From positions 1-64,000 of the forward strand of contig CAMFGY010000018.1 in the NCBI GenBank assembly GCA_945952065.1: a stretch of 64,000 bases of DNA. The letters are read 5' to 3'. A model generated the notes under the pieces. It worked only from the letters and a program-made list of their open reading frames with translations. It ran no database searches and had not been told where the DNA came from. Origin of the DNA: an uncultured Burkholderiales bacterium (GTDB lineage: Bacteria; Pseudomonadota; Gammaproteobacteria; Burkholderiales; Burkholderiaceae_C). The position numbers and the translations under genes were made by a program. Positions 40,543-53,972 of this stretch are shown piece by piece. Within the stretch, counting starts at the first letter, position 1, and each line of letters opens with the position of its first letter.

Positions 40543-43017
40543 ATGAGCAGTAGCAATCGATTGAACCGGCTGGTGCGTGGGAGCGCCCAAGCATTGCTGG
40601 GTGTGCTAGTCGCCGGCATCTTGGTGGCTTGCGGTGGCGGTGGCGGCGACAAGGCCGGGACACCGATTTTTCAGGATCCCACGACACCTACGCCCACAAC
40701 ACCTTCGGCCCTGTCTGACTTGGCTGTGGTTGCGGACAAGGCCACCATTCCCAATTCTGGCCTGGAAGTTGTGACCTACACGGTGACGGCGCTAGGCGCC
40801 GGCAATTCAGCATTGATTGGTGCCGAGACACCGGTCACTGTTGAAGTCGATGCCGGAGCGGTCGTCACGCCCTCGTCGAAAACAACTGACAAAACGAACG
40901 CCAAGCTGACCGCTGTTGTGTCCCTTATCGACAAGACCAGCCGGACCGTAACTTTGACCGCCAAGAGTGGCTCAGTGACTAAGAAGCTGAGCTTCAACGT
41001 GGTGGACAGTGTCACAGGCAGCGCGGTCGCTGACTTGTCGGTGGTTGTTGATAAACCGACGATCCCAAATACTGGCGCTGAAGAAGCCAGCATTACGGTG
41101 ACCACTCTGGATGCAACACGATCAGCTGTGGGTGGCGTGGTGGTCGATTTGCAGGTGGTCGATGTAGGCGATGCAGTGATTCTGGATCCCGACAAGAAGT
41201 CAACATCGGCCGAAACGGGACAACTGACCCGGCGTTTGAAATTGCAAAACAACAAGACCAAGCGAACGATTGCAGTGAAGGCCGTCAGTGGCACTGTTTC
41301 TCGGACGATTACCGTCGATGTCGTTGATCCGCCGACGGGGACTGTATTGACCGCCAGCGACTTGACCCTGGCGATTAGCAAGAACAGTGTCAACAACTCG
41401 GGTAGCGAAACCGTAGACGTTGTGGCACGCGCAGTTGATGCAAATCGCAACGCTCTTGCTGGCATAGAGGTCTTCTTCAAAGTTGACAGCGGGGTGCTTA
41501 TCCCGATCAACCTCAAGACCGACGCAAAAGGCGAAGCAAGGGCCACGGTCGGTATTGGTGCCGACCGAACGGTGCGGACTATCACTGTGACAGCTAAGAC
41601 CAGCACATTGCCTGAGCAAAAGCGCTTGCTTGAAGTAACGGGAGCGAGGCTGCAGGCTGTTGTTAATCAGGCTTCGTTGAATGTTGGGGATGCTGGAACG
41701 GTTGAATACACTTTGGTTGATATTAACGGTGCCCCTATAGATGGCGTGAAAATTACTGCAGTCGGGCCGGGTTCAGAGACGAATAGTGGAAATACAGACC
41801 TTGCTGGGAAGTGGGTGTATAACTTCAGGGCAAATGGCTCCGGGAAAATGTCAATTCTGGCAACGGGTGGTATTGGAGACAAAAGTGTTGAATCCTTTGT
41901 GAATGTCGCGTCAATTCCTCCGCCCTTGTCAGCAGATGTGCAGATTCTGTCGGCGACCATGACAATGGATCCAATTGTTGTTTCGACTGGTGGAACGACT
42001 CAAATACGATTTTTGTTCCGCGGCGTAAACAATGCGCCAATTCCAAATGTGCGAGTCATTGCTGGTTTGGGGCCTAATTTGAGTTCGACGGATGGCAAGG
42101 TCAGCATGACAGACTTTTCGAAGCCTTTGCTTTCCGATAAAAACGGTCAAGCGTTCATGACCTTCACTGCTGGTGAACGGGAGAGCCCTACAGAAGGAGT
42201 AACGATCTACGGCTGCTATGGCCGAGGCGATCCAACGTTGCCGATGAAGATCGTTGATGCACCAGCGGCGCCAGCTAAGCCAACGGGTGTGACTTGCGAA
42301 AACGGCTCGCCCATGACACCAGTGAAACTGACTGTTGTTGAAAAACCTGTGTCGATAACAATTGGCGGGGATGATGGGCTCTCAATTGGTGAGACGGCTT
42401 TAACCTACGTCGCAAAATTTACTGTTTTGGTTGTTGACTCAGCGGGTAACCCGAAGTCGGATGTTCAGGTGACTCCGATGATTGATTTGCTAGGGTATGC
42501 CAAGGGCTTTTATGTATATGATGAACTCGGCAAAAAATGGTGTATTCCTAATGCCGATGGGAGCCTTTGCTACAATCCAAAATCACTGCCAAGAATTTTG
42601 AGTTGTCCAAACGAAGATCGACTAGATCCTGATGGTTTTAGGAATGGAACCATTGAGTCCGGCGAAGATGTCAACTCGAATTTGCAGCTGGATCCTCGCA
42701 AGTCAGATGTTTCCATTGCGATGGTGGGTAGTACGAAAACAGACAAAAACGGGTTAGCTACTCTTCGTATTGAATATCCTAAGAGTATGGCTAATTGGGT
42801 GCGCTATATGATTAAAGTAAGTGCTCCCGGTGTGCTCAGTCCTCCTGCTTGGTATGGACGCTTTGAGGAGCGGTGGTTGCCCACCCTGACATCAGCCATC
42901 AAGAGTGAGAGCGATCCTGCGTTTCGGGTGAGTCCCTACGGCTACGACATCACGGGCTATCCGGGATCGACCGACCCTTCGGCTGTTCTGGCCGGTGGCT
43001 GTCGAGTGGCTAACTAG
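40543..43017 (+). CDS. Large lipoprotein with repeated Ig-like (Big-type) domains
   Basis: Not a recognised pilus or aromatic-synthesis gene. The 824 residues start at ATG 40543 (AGGAG nine bases upstream). They have a signal peptide with lipobox LVAC (C30) followed by a glycine run, then about six Ig-like modules of roughly 90-165 residues (about 58-155, 162-262, 270-366, 368-456, 466-575, 602-765). The first three are clearly homologous (DLSVVVDKPTIPNTG-type starts, VDVVD-type ends). A probable calcium-binding stretch, EDRLDPDG and GEDVNSNLQLDP, lies at 691-718. G+C drops within the gene: 24/60 at 41701-41760 and 23/60 at 42481-42540, against 39/60 at 50281-50340 in gltB. It is probably surface exposed, perhaps adhesive; the function is unknown. 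Confidence 0.8.
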   Translation: MSSSNRLNRLVRGSAQALLGVLVAGILVACGGGGGDKAGTPIFQDPTTPTPTTPSALSDLAVVADKATIPNSGLEVVTYTVTALGAGNSALIGAETPVTVEVDAGAVVTPSSKTTDKTNAKLTAVVSLIDKTSRTVTLTAKSGSVTKKLSFNVVDSVTGSAVADLSVVVDKPTIPNTGAEEASITVTTLDATRSAVGGVVVDLQVVDVGDAVILDPDKKSTSAETGQLTRRLKLQNNKTKRTIAVKAVSGTVSRTITVDVVDPPTGTVLTASDLTLAISKNSVNNSGSETVDVVARAVDANRNALAGIEVFFKVDSGVLIPINLKTDAKGEARATVGIGADRTVRTITVTAKTSTLPEQKRLLEVTGARLQAVVNQASLNVGDAGTVEYTLVDINGAPIDGVKITAVGPGSETNSGNTDLAGKWVYNFRANGSGKMSILATGGIGDKSVESFVNVASIPPPLSADVQILSATMTMDPIVVSTGGTTQIRFLFRGVNNAPIPNVRVIAGLGPNLSSTDGKVSMTDFSKPLLSDKNGQAFMTFTAGERESPTEGVTIYGCYGRGDPTLPMKIVDAPAAPAKPTGVTCENGSPMTPVKLTVVEKPVSITIGGDDGLSIGETALTYVAKFTVLVVDSAGNPKSDVQVTPMIDLLGYAKGFYVYDELGKKWCIPNADGSLCYNPKSLPRILSCPNEDRLDPDGFRNGTIESGEDVNSNLQLDPRKSDVSIAMVGSTKTDKNGLATLRIEYPKSMANWVRYMIKVSAPGVLSPPAWYGRFEERWLPTLTSAIKSESDPAFRVSPYGYDITGYPGSTDPSAVLAGGCRVAN

Positions 43018-43037
43018 TCGCTGGGTCAAATACTTTG

Positions 43038-43682
43038 GTGATTTCATTGGTCGGTATGCCCGGCGGTGGCAAGTCCACCGTCGGCAAGCAGATGGCGCGG
43101 CAATTGGGCATGCGCTTTGTTGATACCGACTCTGAAATTGAGGTGCGGCTCGGGGAATCGATCAAGAGCTTTTTTGATCGAAACGGCGAGGCCGCGTTTC
43201 GTGATTTGGAGTCAGAAGTCTTGGCCGAGGTGCTCGCCCGGGAGGGCGAGTTCGTCTTGGCCACGGGTGGCGGCATCGTCTTGCGGGAGGCCAATCGCGA
43301 GCTCTTGCATCGCCACTCCACGGTGCTGTATTTGCGCTCAACGCCCGAAGAACTGTTTCGGCGTTTGCGTCACGACACCCAAAGGCCTTTGCTGCAAGTG
43401 CGTGACCCTTTGGGCAAGTTGCGCGAGTTGTATCTGCAGCGCAATCCCTTGTACCGCCGTTGTGCGCACTTCGTCCTGGAAACAGGGCGCCCCTCGGTGC
43501 AGGGTTTGGTCAATATGGCGCTGATGCAACTGGAGTTGGCGGGCCTTGTGGACCCCGCGCGTGTGGCGGCCACCGTCGGCGCCGAACCCAAGCCGGATTC
43601 TCGGGGGGATGCCCAGTCGGAACCCTTGCGCGAATCAAACAGTGAATCAAACACCCAGCCTCAGTCGGCATTGAAGGCTTGA
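43038..43682 (+). CDS. aroK: Shikimate kinase
   Basis: Phosphorylates shikimate at O3 in the chorismate pathway. The Walker A loop [12 protein letters not shown] is at the N-terminus. DTDSEIE binds shikimate, the RDLESEVL region follows, and [10 protein letters not shown] is the Walker B-like glycine loop. The LID region covers [11 protein letters not shown]. At 214 residues the protein is about 40 longer than usual because of a Ser/Glu/Gln-rich C-terminal tail (after about 175). Translation starts at GTG 43038 or TTG 43035; no good ribosome binding site is visible for either. In many betaproteobacteria aroK directly follows pilQ; here the Ig-repeat lipoprotein intervenes. aroB follows. Confidence 0.93.
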   Translation: MISLVGMPGGGKSTVGKQMARQLGMRFVDTDSEIEVRLGESIKSFFDRNGEAAFRDLESEVLAEVLAREGEFVLATGGGIVLREANRELLHRHSTVLYLRSTPEELFRRLRHDTQRPLLQVRDPLGKLRELYLQRNPLYRRCAHFVLETGRPSVQGLVNMALMQLELAGLVDPARVAATVGAEPKPDSRGDAQSEPLRESNSESNTQPQSALKA

Positions 43683-43743
43683 TTCGGGGCATTCGAAGCG
43701 AAGTGGGGTCGGTGCGTCGCCGGCCACCCGTACACTTGGGCAT

Positions 43744-44880
43744 ATGAACACAGCGCCTTCGAAGACTTCACCGAACCCCAGCCTTGATGCAGTGCAAACG
43801 GTGCCCATTGCACTGGACGATGGCCAGCGAGCCTACGATATTTTGATTGGCTCTGCGCTGCTGGATGCGCCTTCGTCTTGGCAAGGGTTGCCCAAGGCGG
43901 CAGCGGCCTTGATTGTCAGTAACGAGACCGTGGCGCCGCTCTATCAAGAGCGCGTTCGCGCTCAATTGCTGGCTCATTACCCCCGTGTCGATGTGGTGCA
44001 GTTGCCTGACGGTGAGCGGTTCAAAGACTGGGACAGCATGAACCTGATCTTTGACCAACTGCTGGCCAGTGCTTCGGACCGCAAAACTGTTTTGTTTGCT
44101 TTGGGCGGCGGGGTGATTGGCGATATGACGGGCTTTGCCGCCGCCATTTATATGCGCGGTGTGCCCTTTGTGCAGGTGCCCACCACCTTGCTGGCGCAGG
44201 TGGATTCATCGGTTGGGGGTAAGACGGCCATCAATCACCCTTTGGGCAAGAACATGATCGGCGCCTTCTACCAGCCGGCCCGGGTGATTGCAGATTTGGA
44301 CACCTTGGACAGCTTGCCGCAACGCGAGCTTTGCGCTGGCTTGGCAGAAGTGATCAAGTACGGCCCGATCGCCGATGCGGGTTTCCTGGCTTGGATAGAG
44401 TCCAATTTGGACGCGCTGCTGGCGCGCGACAAGGCGGCCTTGGCCTACGCCGTGAAGCGCTGCTGTGAAATCAAAGCCTGGGTGGTGGGGCAAGACGAGC
44501 GGGAGCAGGGCTTGCGCGCCATTTTGAATTTTGGTCACACCTTTGGGCATGCCATCGAGACTGGTTTGGGCTACGGGGAGTGGCTGCACGGTGAGGCGGT
44601 GGCTTGCGGCATGGTCATGGCCAGTGATTTGTCGGTGCGATTGGGGCTGATGCCCGCTGAGTTTTTGCCTCGCATGCGCCAATTGATCGAACGCGCGGGC
44701 TTGCCGGTGTTGGGCCCCAAACTGGGCGCTGAACGCTATCTTGACTTGATGCGTGTGGACAAAAAGGCCGAAGGCGGCGCGATTCGCTTCGTGCTGATTG
44801 AGGGCCTGGGGCGAGCCGGCATGCATGCTGCGCCCGACGATTTGGTGGCCCAGGTTCTGGCCAACCATTGCGTGTCTTGA
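43744..44880 (+). CDS. aroB: 3-dehydroquinate synthase
   Basis: NAD- and metal-dependent cyclisation of DAHP to 3-dehydroquinate, the second step of the shikimate pathway. The 378 residues contain [19 protein letters not shown] (NAD binding), [19 protein letters not shown] (substrate lysines), [10 protein letters not shown], the metal-site glutamate in [13 protein letters not shown], and the metal histidines in [11 protein letters not shown] and [13 protein letters not shown]. The length is normal apart from a small N-terminal extension. It is 61 bases behind aroK and precedes dgt on the same strand, a common betaproteobacterial cluster. Confidence 0.97.
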   Translation: MNTAPSKTSPNPSLDAVQTVPIALDDGQRAYDILIGSALLDAPSSWQGLPKAAAALIVSNETVAPLYQERVRAQLLAHYPRVDVVQLPDGERFKDWDSMNLIFDQLLASASDRKTVLFALGGGVIGDMTGFAAAIYMRGVPFVQVPTTLLAQVDSSVGGKTAINHPLGKNMIGAFYQPARVIADLDTLDSLPQRELCAGLAEVIKYGPIADAGFLAWIESNLDALLARDKAALAYAVKRCCEIKAWVVGQDEREQGLRAILNFGHTFGHAIETGLGYGEWLHGEAVACGMVMASDLSVRLGLMPAEFLPRMRQLIERAGLPVLGPKLGAERYLDLMRVDKKAEGGAIRFVLIEGLGRAGMHAAPDDLVAQVLANHCVS

Positions 44881-44907
44881 CGTTCTGTCTCCGAGATTCT
44901 TGTGCCC

Positions 44908-46044
44908 ATGACTCGAGCGCCTTATGCCTGTGACCCGCAACGCAGCCGAGGCCGCCGGGTGTCGGAGCCGACGGCGCCCACGCGCAGCGAGTTTCAGCGT
45001 GACCGCGATCGCATCATCCACAGCACCGCCTTCCGGCGCCTGGTTTACAAGACCCAGGTCTTTCTGAATCACGAGGGCGACCTGTTCCGAACCCGACTGA
45101 CCCATTCCTTGGAAGTGGCCCAGCTGGGCCGTTCCATCGGCCGCAGCCTGGGCTTGGATGAAGACTTGATTGAGGCTGTGGCGCTTGCGCATGACTTGGG
45201 GCACACGCCTTTTGGTCATGCAGGCCAAGACGTGCTGGATGAATGCATGAAAGCTCATGGGGGCTTTGAGCACAATCTGCAGTCTTTGCGCGTGGTGGAC
45301 AAACTCGAGCAGCGTTATCCGGCCTTTGATGGGCTGAACCTGAGCTTCGAAACCCGGGAGGGGATCTTGAAGCACTGCGCGCGCCGCAATGCTCAGCGTT
45401 TGGAGCAGTTGGAGCCAGGTGGGGTGGGCGCCCGCTTTCTGCTCGGGCAGCAACCCAATCTGGAAGCTCAGCTGTGCAATCTGGCCGACGAGGTGGCCTA
45501 CAACGCTCATGACATCGACGATGGCGTGCGTTCCGGTTTGCTGGAGCTGGAGCAACTGGAGTCGGTGCCTTTGGTGCAGAACTACCTGCGCGAAGCTTTG
45601 GCCGCCTATCCGGCTTTGAAGGGCAAGCGTCTGCTGGCGGAAACAATCCGCCGCATGTTGTCCGAGCAGGTCTACGACATCATTGACGCCACGCGAGCGG
45701 CCATTCATGCCTCGGGTGTGGCCTCGGTGGATGAGGTGCGGCGTGCCGAGGTGCTGGTGGTGTTCAGCCCCGCCATGCGTTCCGCCAGCACCGAATTGAA
45801 GCGCTTTCTGTTTGCGCACCTCTACCGTCACCCGCAAGTCCAGGCCACTCGCCAAAGGGCCGAGCAGGTGCTTCGCGATTTGTTTCGGATCTACGCCCAA
45901 GACGAGTCGCAACTCCCTCAGGAATACCGCGAAGCCTCTTCCGCCGAGGGCCTGCACCGCGCCTGCGCCGACTACATCGCCGGCATGACCGACCGCTTCG
46001 CCATCCGGGAACACCAAAAACTGACCGGCCTCACGTTGTTCTAG
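44908..46044 (+). CDS. dgt: Deoxyguanosinetriphosphate triphosphohydrolase-like HD protein
   Basis: HD-domain enzyme that removes triphosphate from dNTPs and so lowers the dNTP pool. In the 378 residues the metal-binding HD set is visible: the H of RLTHSLEVAQLGRSIGR, the HD of ALAHDLGHTPFGHAGQDVLDE, and a later D in ANLADEVAYNAHDIDDGVR-type sequence. The N-terminal SRGRRVSEPTAPTRSEFQRDRDRIIHSTAFRRL is the recognisable family opening, given here as two motifs joined. This is the shorter dGTPase-like type 2. Start ATG 44908 is preferred over GTG 44902. It ends 70 bases before the RAYT gene. Confidence 0.92.
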   Translation: MTRAPYACDPQRSRGRRVSEPTAPTRSEFQRDRDRIIHSTAFRRLVYKTQVFLNHEGDLFRTRLTHSLEVAQLGRSIGRSLGLDEDLIEAVALAHDLGHTPFGHAGQDVLDECMKAHGGFEHNLQSLRVVDKLEQRYPAFDGLNLSFETREGILKHCARRNAQRLEQLEPGGVGARFLLGQQPNLEAQLCNLADEVAYNAHDIDDGVRSGLLELEQLESVPLVQNYLREALAAYPALKGKRLLAETIRRMLSEQVYDIIDATRAAIHASGVASVDEVRRAEVLVVFSPAMRSASTELKRFLFAHLYRHPQVQATRQRAEQVLRDLFRIYAQDESQLPQEYREASSAEGLHRACADYIAGMTDRFAIREHQKLTGLTLF

Positions 46045-46065
46045 GCTGACATCGCTTTGTTTTTT

Positions 46066-46088
46066 AAAATGGGGTCAGGTTCAATTTT
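46066..46088 (+). repeat. REP-like hairpin A, upstream of the RAYT gene
   Basis: AAAAT (46066-46070) and ATTTT (46084-46088) flank a 13-base loop GGGGTCAGGTTCA. It is the weakest stem of the three (5 base pairs) but has the same loop length and core as copies B and C. Confidence 0.6.
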
Positions 46089-46089
46089 T

Positions 46090-46109
46090 GCGCCCCAGTT
46101 TGGGGCGAT
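46090..46109 (+). repeat. GC-rich hairpin and left copy of a 20-base near-direct repeat
   Basis: CGCCCCA (46091-46097) pairs with TGGGGCG (46101-46107) around GTT. The 20-base segment recurs with two changes at 46783-46802, inside the last codons of the transposase gene, where the stem is partly lost. Confidence 0.55.
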
Positions 46110-46114
46110 GCCAT

Positions 46115-46825
46115 ATGGCCAGACTCCCCCGACTTGTGCTTGCCGGCCAAGCCCATCACGTCATTCAGCGAGGCAATAACCGCCAAGCCATCGTCTTGGA
46201 GGATGCTGATCGCCAGCAATACCTGGCGCAGCTGCGGGAATGCGCCGCCACGTTCAAGGTGGATATTCATGCCTATGTGTTGATGGACAACCATGTGCAT
46301 TTGCTCGCCACGCCTGCATCTGATGCCGGGATCAGCCAGATGATGCAAGCGCTGGGGCGCCGTTACGTCGCTTGGTTCAATCACAAATACGGGCGCAGCG
46401 GCACGCTGTGGGAGGGGCGCTTTCGTGCCGGCTTGATCGAGAGTGAGCGGCACTTGGTGGCCTGCATGCGCTATATCGAGCTCAACCCCGTGAGGGCGGG
46501 CCTATGCCAGGACCCGGCGGACTTTGCTTGGTCCAGTTGCGCTCATCATCTGGGGCGGCGCAGCGATGCGCTTGTGCATGACCATTCGCTCTTCTGGGCT
46601 CTGGGGAATACGCCTTTTGAGCGCGAAGCCAGCTATCGCGATCTGCTAGCGCAAGGCTTGGCCGAAGCGGAAAGAGCCCAATTCCATGATTCAGCGATGA
46701 AGGGGCGCCCCTTGGGCTCGGCTCAATTCTTGAAATCGCTGGCAGAAACGACACCCTTGCCCTGGGCGCCCAAGCCGCGTGGGCGCCCCAGATTGGTGCG
46801 ATCTGCACCCGAAACTAGCAATTAA
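46115..46825 (+). CDS. REP-associated tyrosine transposase (RAYT, IS200-like Y1)
   Basis: Single-strand DNA transposase-like protein of the RAYT group, which acts on REP palindromes and rarely moves itself. The 236 residues start at ATG 46115 (MARLPRLVLAGQAHHVIQRG, a typical RAYT opening). The HUH metal motif is at H60/H62 (DNHVHLL), and the likely catalytic tyrosine is Y120 in MRYIELNPVRAGL. GTLWEGRFR is the usual conserved arginine-rich stretch. The C-terminus is basic and Pro/Arg-rich (PKPRGRPRLVR) and overlaps the right copy of the near-direct repeat. The reading frame is intact, so the protein could be functional. It lies in the same direction as dgt and gltB. Confidence 0.92.
   Translation: MARLPRLVLAGQAHHVIQRGNNRQAIVLEDADRQQYLAQLRECAATFKVDIHAYVLMDNHVHLLATPASDAGISQMMQALGRRYVAWFNHKYGRSGTLWEGRFRAGLIESERHLVACMRYIELNPVRAGLCQDPADFAWSSCAHHLGRRSDALVHDHSLFWALGNTPFEREASYRDLLAQGLAEAERAQFHDSAMKGRPLGSAQFLKSLAETTPLPWAPKPRGRPRLVRSAPETSN
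46783..46802 (+). repeat. Right copy of the 20-base near-direct repeat
   Basis: Matches 46090-46109 at 18 of 20 positions and encodes residues near the transposase C-terminus. Duplication of an element end is one explanation. Confidence 0.5.
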
Positions 46826-46850
46826 ATTGACTCTGACCCCATTTAAATTG
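46818..46850 (-). repeat. REP-like hairpin B
   Basis: The first 28 bases (46818-46845) match copy C with one mismatch, exactly 50 bases away. AAT-rich arms CAATTAAAT and ATTTAAATTG pair with a one-base bulge around a 13-base loop. Confidence 0.65.
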
Positions 46851-46867
46851 AGTACTTCAGATTATTT

Positions 46868-46900
46868 GCAATTAAATCGACTCTGACCCCATTTAATTGC
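46868..46900 (-). repeat. REP-like hairpin C
   Basis: GCAATTAAAT (46868-46877) and ATTTAATTGC (46891-46900) form a perfect 10-base-pair stem around a 13-base loop whose complement is GGGGTCAGAGTCG. It lies 64 bases before the gltB start. Confidence 0.75.
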
Positions 46901-46964
46901 GCTTGATGGATGGCGCCTGCCGAAGTAACCTCTGGGCCGTAACTGAATTACGTCGGAGAGTGCC

Positions 46965-51713
<4,749 letters not shown>

Positions 51714-51729
51714 TCAAGGAGCATTAGCA

Positions 51730-53205
51730 ATGGGAAAAGTCACTGGCTTCATGGAATATGCGCGCTTGGACGAGGGCTATGAGCCCGTCGGCGCGCGGGT
51801 CAAGAACTACAAGGAATTCGTCATCGGCTTGAATGTCGACCAATCCAAGCAGCAAGCCGCCCGCTGCATGGATTGCGGCACGCCGTTTTGCAACAACGGC
51901 TGCCCAGTCAACAACATCATTCCGGACTTCAACGATCTGGTGTACCGGGGCCGCAGCGAAGACTGGGCCAATGCCATCACCATTCTTCACAGCACCAACA
52001 ACTTCCCCGAGTTCACCGGTCGCATCTGCCCCGCACCTTGCGAGGCCGCTTGCACGCTGAATGTGAACGACGATGCCGTGGGCATCAAGTCCATTGAGCA
52101 CGCCATCATCGACCGGGCCTGGGCAGAGGGCTGGGTCAAGCCGCAGCCCGCCAAGCGCAAGACCGGCAAGACCGTGGCCATCGTCGGCTCCGGCCCTGCG
52201 GGCCTGGCTGCTGCTCAGCAGTTGGCACGCGCGGGTCACAGCGTGACAGTGTTTGAAAAGAACGACCGTGTCGGCGGCCTGTTGCGCTACGGCATTCCAG
52301 ACTTCAAGATGGAGAAGTCGCACATCGACCGTCGCGTCGCGCAGATGGAGGCCGAGGGCGTGGTCTTCCGCACCGGTGTGTTGGTGGCGAACTTGCCGCA
52401 GGACAGCAAGGTCACCAATTGGGCCAAAGAGTCCATCAGCCCTGAAGAGCTGAAGAGCAGCTTTGACGCCGTGCTCTTGACCGGCGGTGCCGAGCAATCG
52501 CGCGATCTGCCGGTGCCGGGCCGGGACCTGGCCGGCATCCATTTCGCCATGGAGTTCCTGCCGCAGCAAAACAAAGTCAATGCGGGCGACAAGCTCAAGG
52601 GCCAGATCCGCGCCGACGGCAAGCATGTGGTGGTGATCGGCGGTGGCGACACCGGCAGCGACTGCGTGGGCACCAGCAACCGCCATGGCGCCAAGAGCAT
52701 CACCCAGTTTGAGCTGATGCCGCAACCCCCCGAAGTGGAAGACCGCCCGCTGACCTGGCCCTATTGGCCGCTCAAGCTGCGCACCTCCAGCAGCCATGAA
52801 GAGGGTTGCGAGCGCGAGTTCGCCATCTCGACCAAGGAGTTCCTGGGCGAGAAGGGCAAGCTGACGGGCGTGAAGACGGTGCGTGTCGAATGGCAGGGCG
52901 GCAAGATGGTCGAAGTGCCGGGCTCAGAACAGGTGCTCAAGGCCGATTTGGTCTTCCTGGCCATGGGCTTTGTATCGCCGGTGGCGACCGTGTTGGACGC
53001 TTTCGGCGTTAGCAAAGATGCGCGCGGCAATGCCAAGGCCAGCACCGACTTCATCGGCGGCTACAAGACCAATGTGGACAAGGTCTTTGCTGCGGGTGAT
53101 ATGCGCCGCGGTCAGTCCTTGGTGGTTTGGGCGATTCGCGAAGGCCGGCAAGCCGCGCGCTCGGTCGACGAGTTTTTGATGGGCAGCAGCGATTTGCCGC
53201 GCTGA
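51730..53205 (+). CDS. gltD: Glutamate synthase (NADPH) small subunit
   Basis: FAD-dependent subunit that oxidises NADPH and passes electrons through Fe-S clusters to GltB. In the 491 residues, the N-terminal cysteine clusters [15 protein letters not shown] and CPAPCEAAC bind two 4Fe-4S clusters. [13 protein letters not shown] is the FAD Rossmann motif (about 155-167), [17 protein letters not shown] is the NADPH site (about 304-320), and the [21 protein letters not shown] motif lies near the C-terminus. The length is about 20 residues above the E. coli protein. A strong terminator follows. Confidence 0.98.
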   Translation: MGKVTGFMEYARLDEGYEPVGARVKNYKEFVIGLNVDQSKQQAARCMDCGTPFCNNGCPVNNIIPDFNDLVYRGRSEDWANAITILHSTNNFPEFTGRICPAPCEAACTLNVNDDAVGIKSIEHAIIDRAWAEGWVKPQPAKRKTGKTVAIVGSGPAGLAAAQQLARAGHSVTVFEKNDRVGGLLRYGIPDFKMEKSHIDRRVAQMEAEGVVFRTGVLVANLPQDSKVTNWAKESISPEELKSSFDAVLLTGGAEQSRDLPVPGRDLAGIHFAMEFLPQQNKVNAGDKLKGQIRADGKHVVVIGGGDTGSDCVGTSNRHGAKSITQFELMPQPPEVEDRPLTWPYWPLKLRTSSSHEEGCEREFAISTKEFLGEKGKLTGVKTVRVEWQGGKMVEVPGSEQVLKADLVFLAMGFVSPVATVLDAFGVSKDARGNAKASTDFIGGYKTNVDKVFAAGDMRRGQSLVVWAIREGRQAARSVDEFLMGSSDLPR

Positions 53206-53226
53206 ACCCTTTGACCCCCGCTCAAC

Positions 53227-53252
53227 AGAAGCCACCCTCGGGTGGCTTTTTT
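53227..53252 (+). terminator. Rho-independent terminator after gltD
   Basis: GCCACCC (53231-53237) and GGGTGGC (53240-53246), then six T. The 30-base segment 53227-53256 differs from the erpA terminator segment by a single-base deletion. Confidence 0.9.
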
Positions 53253-53474
53253 CATGCCTTCGTTTTTTGGGCGCTGTTGCACCATGCTTGTTGTAGCAGT
53301 TCGTTACCACTGCCTGCCCGTTGGTCGCAAGTGCCCACCCGCTCATCTGAGGGGGGCTGGAAAGTGTGAAGTCCTTCACACCCAATGCGGGGGCACCTGC
53401 TCAGAATGTCACCCATCGGCGCGAAACCCGGGTTCTTTTCCCCCTCGCGCTCGCCACACGGAGTTCGCGTTGCC

Positions 53475-53972
53475 ATGAAAAAGCTGCCAAAAAGCCAGTC
53501 GAGATCCTTGCCCCGCCACCAGCGTTTGTCGCTGCGCAGCCGCGGTTTCACCTTGATTGAGGCCATGATCACCTTGGCCATCATTGGATTGCTGGCCAGT
53601 TTTGCCCTGCCCGCCTATCAAGACAATGTGCGGCGCGGCCAATTGCCGGAAGGCGTGGCGGGACTGGCGACCTTTCGCGTGAAGATGGAGCAGTACTACC
53701 AAGACAACCGCAAATACGGCAGCGGCGCTTGTGCCGATGGCGCCAATGCGCCACCTTGGAGCAATTTTGTGGATGCCGGCAGCACCTACTTCACCTTCAA
53801 TTGCACGCTCAGTGATGCGGGCCAAGGCTATGTGCTGACGGCGACGGGTTCTGCGGGCAAGGCCGTGGGCCATGTCTACACCCTCGACCACAACAATGCC
53901 AAGGCGACCACCCGTTACAAAGACAGCTCGGTGAACAAGGCCTGCTGGCTCATCAAAGGGAATGAGTGCTGA
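53475..53972 (+). CDS. Type IV pilin-like protein (PilE-type minor pilin)
   Basis: First gene of a minor-pilin operon. The 165 residues start at ATG 53475. The prepilin leader is long (24 residues, basic) and is cut after G24, followed by FTLIEAMITLAIIGLLASFA with Glu5 at E29. The mature domain has AYQDNVRRGQLPEGVAGLA, a common PilE-minor-pilin motif, and VKMEQYYQDNRKYG. Four cysteines in the C-terminal half (GACADG, FNCTL, KACWL, NEC) could form two disulfides. It is probably a minor pilin rather than the major subunit, judged by the operon. The stop overlaps the next start as TGATG. Confidence 0.9.
   Translation: MKKLPKSQSRSLPRHQRLSLRSRGFTLIEAMITLAIIGLLASFALPAYQDNVRRGQLPEGVAGLATFRVKMEQYYQDNRKYGSGACADGANAPPWSNFVDAGSTYFTFNCTLSDAGQGYVLTATGSAGKAVGHVYTLDHNNAKATTRYKDSSVNKACWLIKGNEC

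Larger units (their letters stand above)
46061..46902 (+). mobile_element. RAYT/REP-like element between dgt and gltB
   Basis: A transposase gene with three related hairpin repeats: one before it (A, 46066-46088) and two after it (B, 46818-46850; C, 46868-46900). A and the B/C pair are in opposite orientation. All three share a 13-base loop reading GGGGTCAGRKTCR in the orientation of copy A. A 20-base near-direct repeat (two mismatches) also brackets the gene (46090-46109 and 46783-46802). Limits are inferred from these repeats. Confidence 0.7.
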
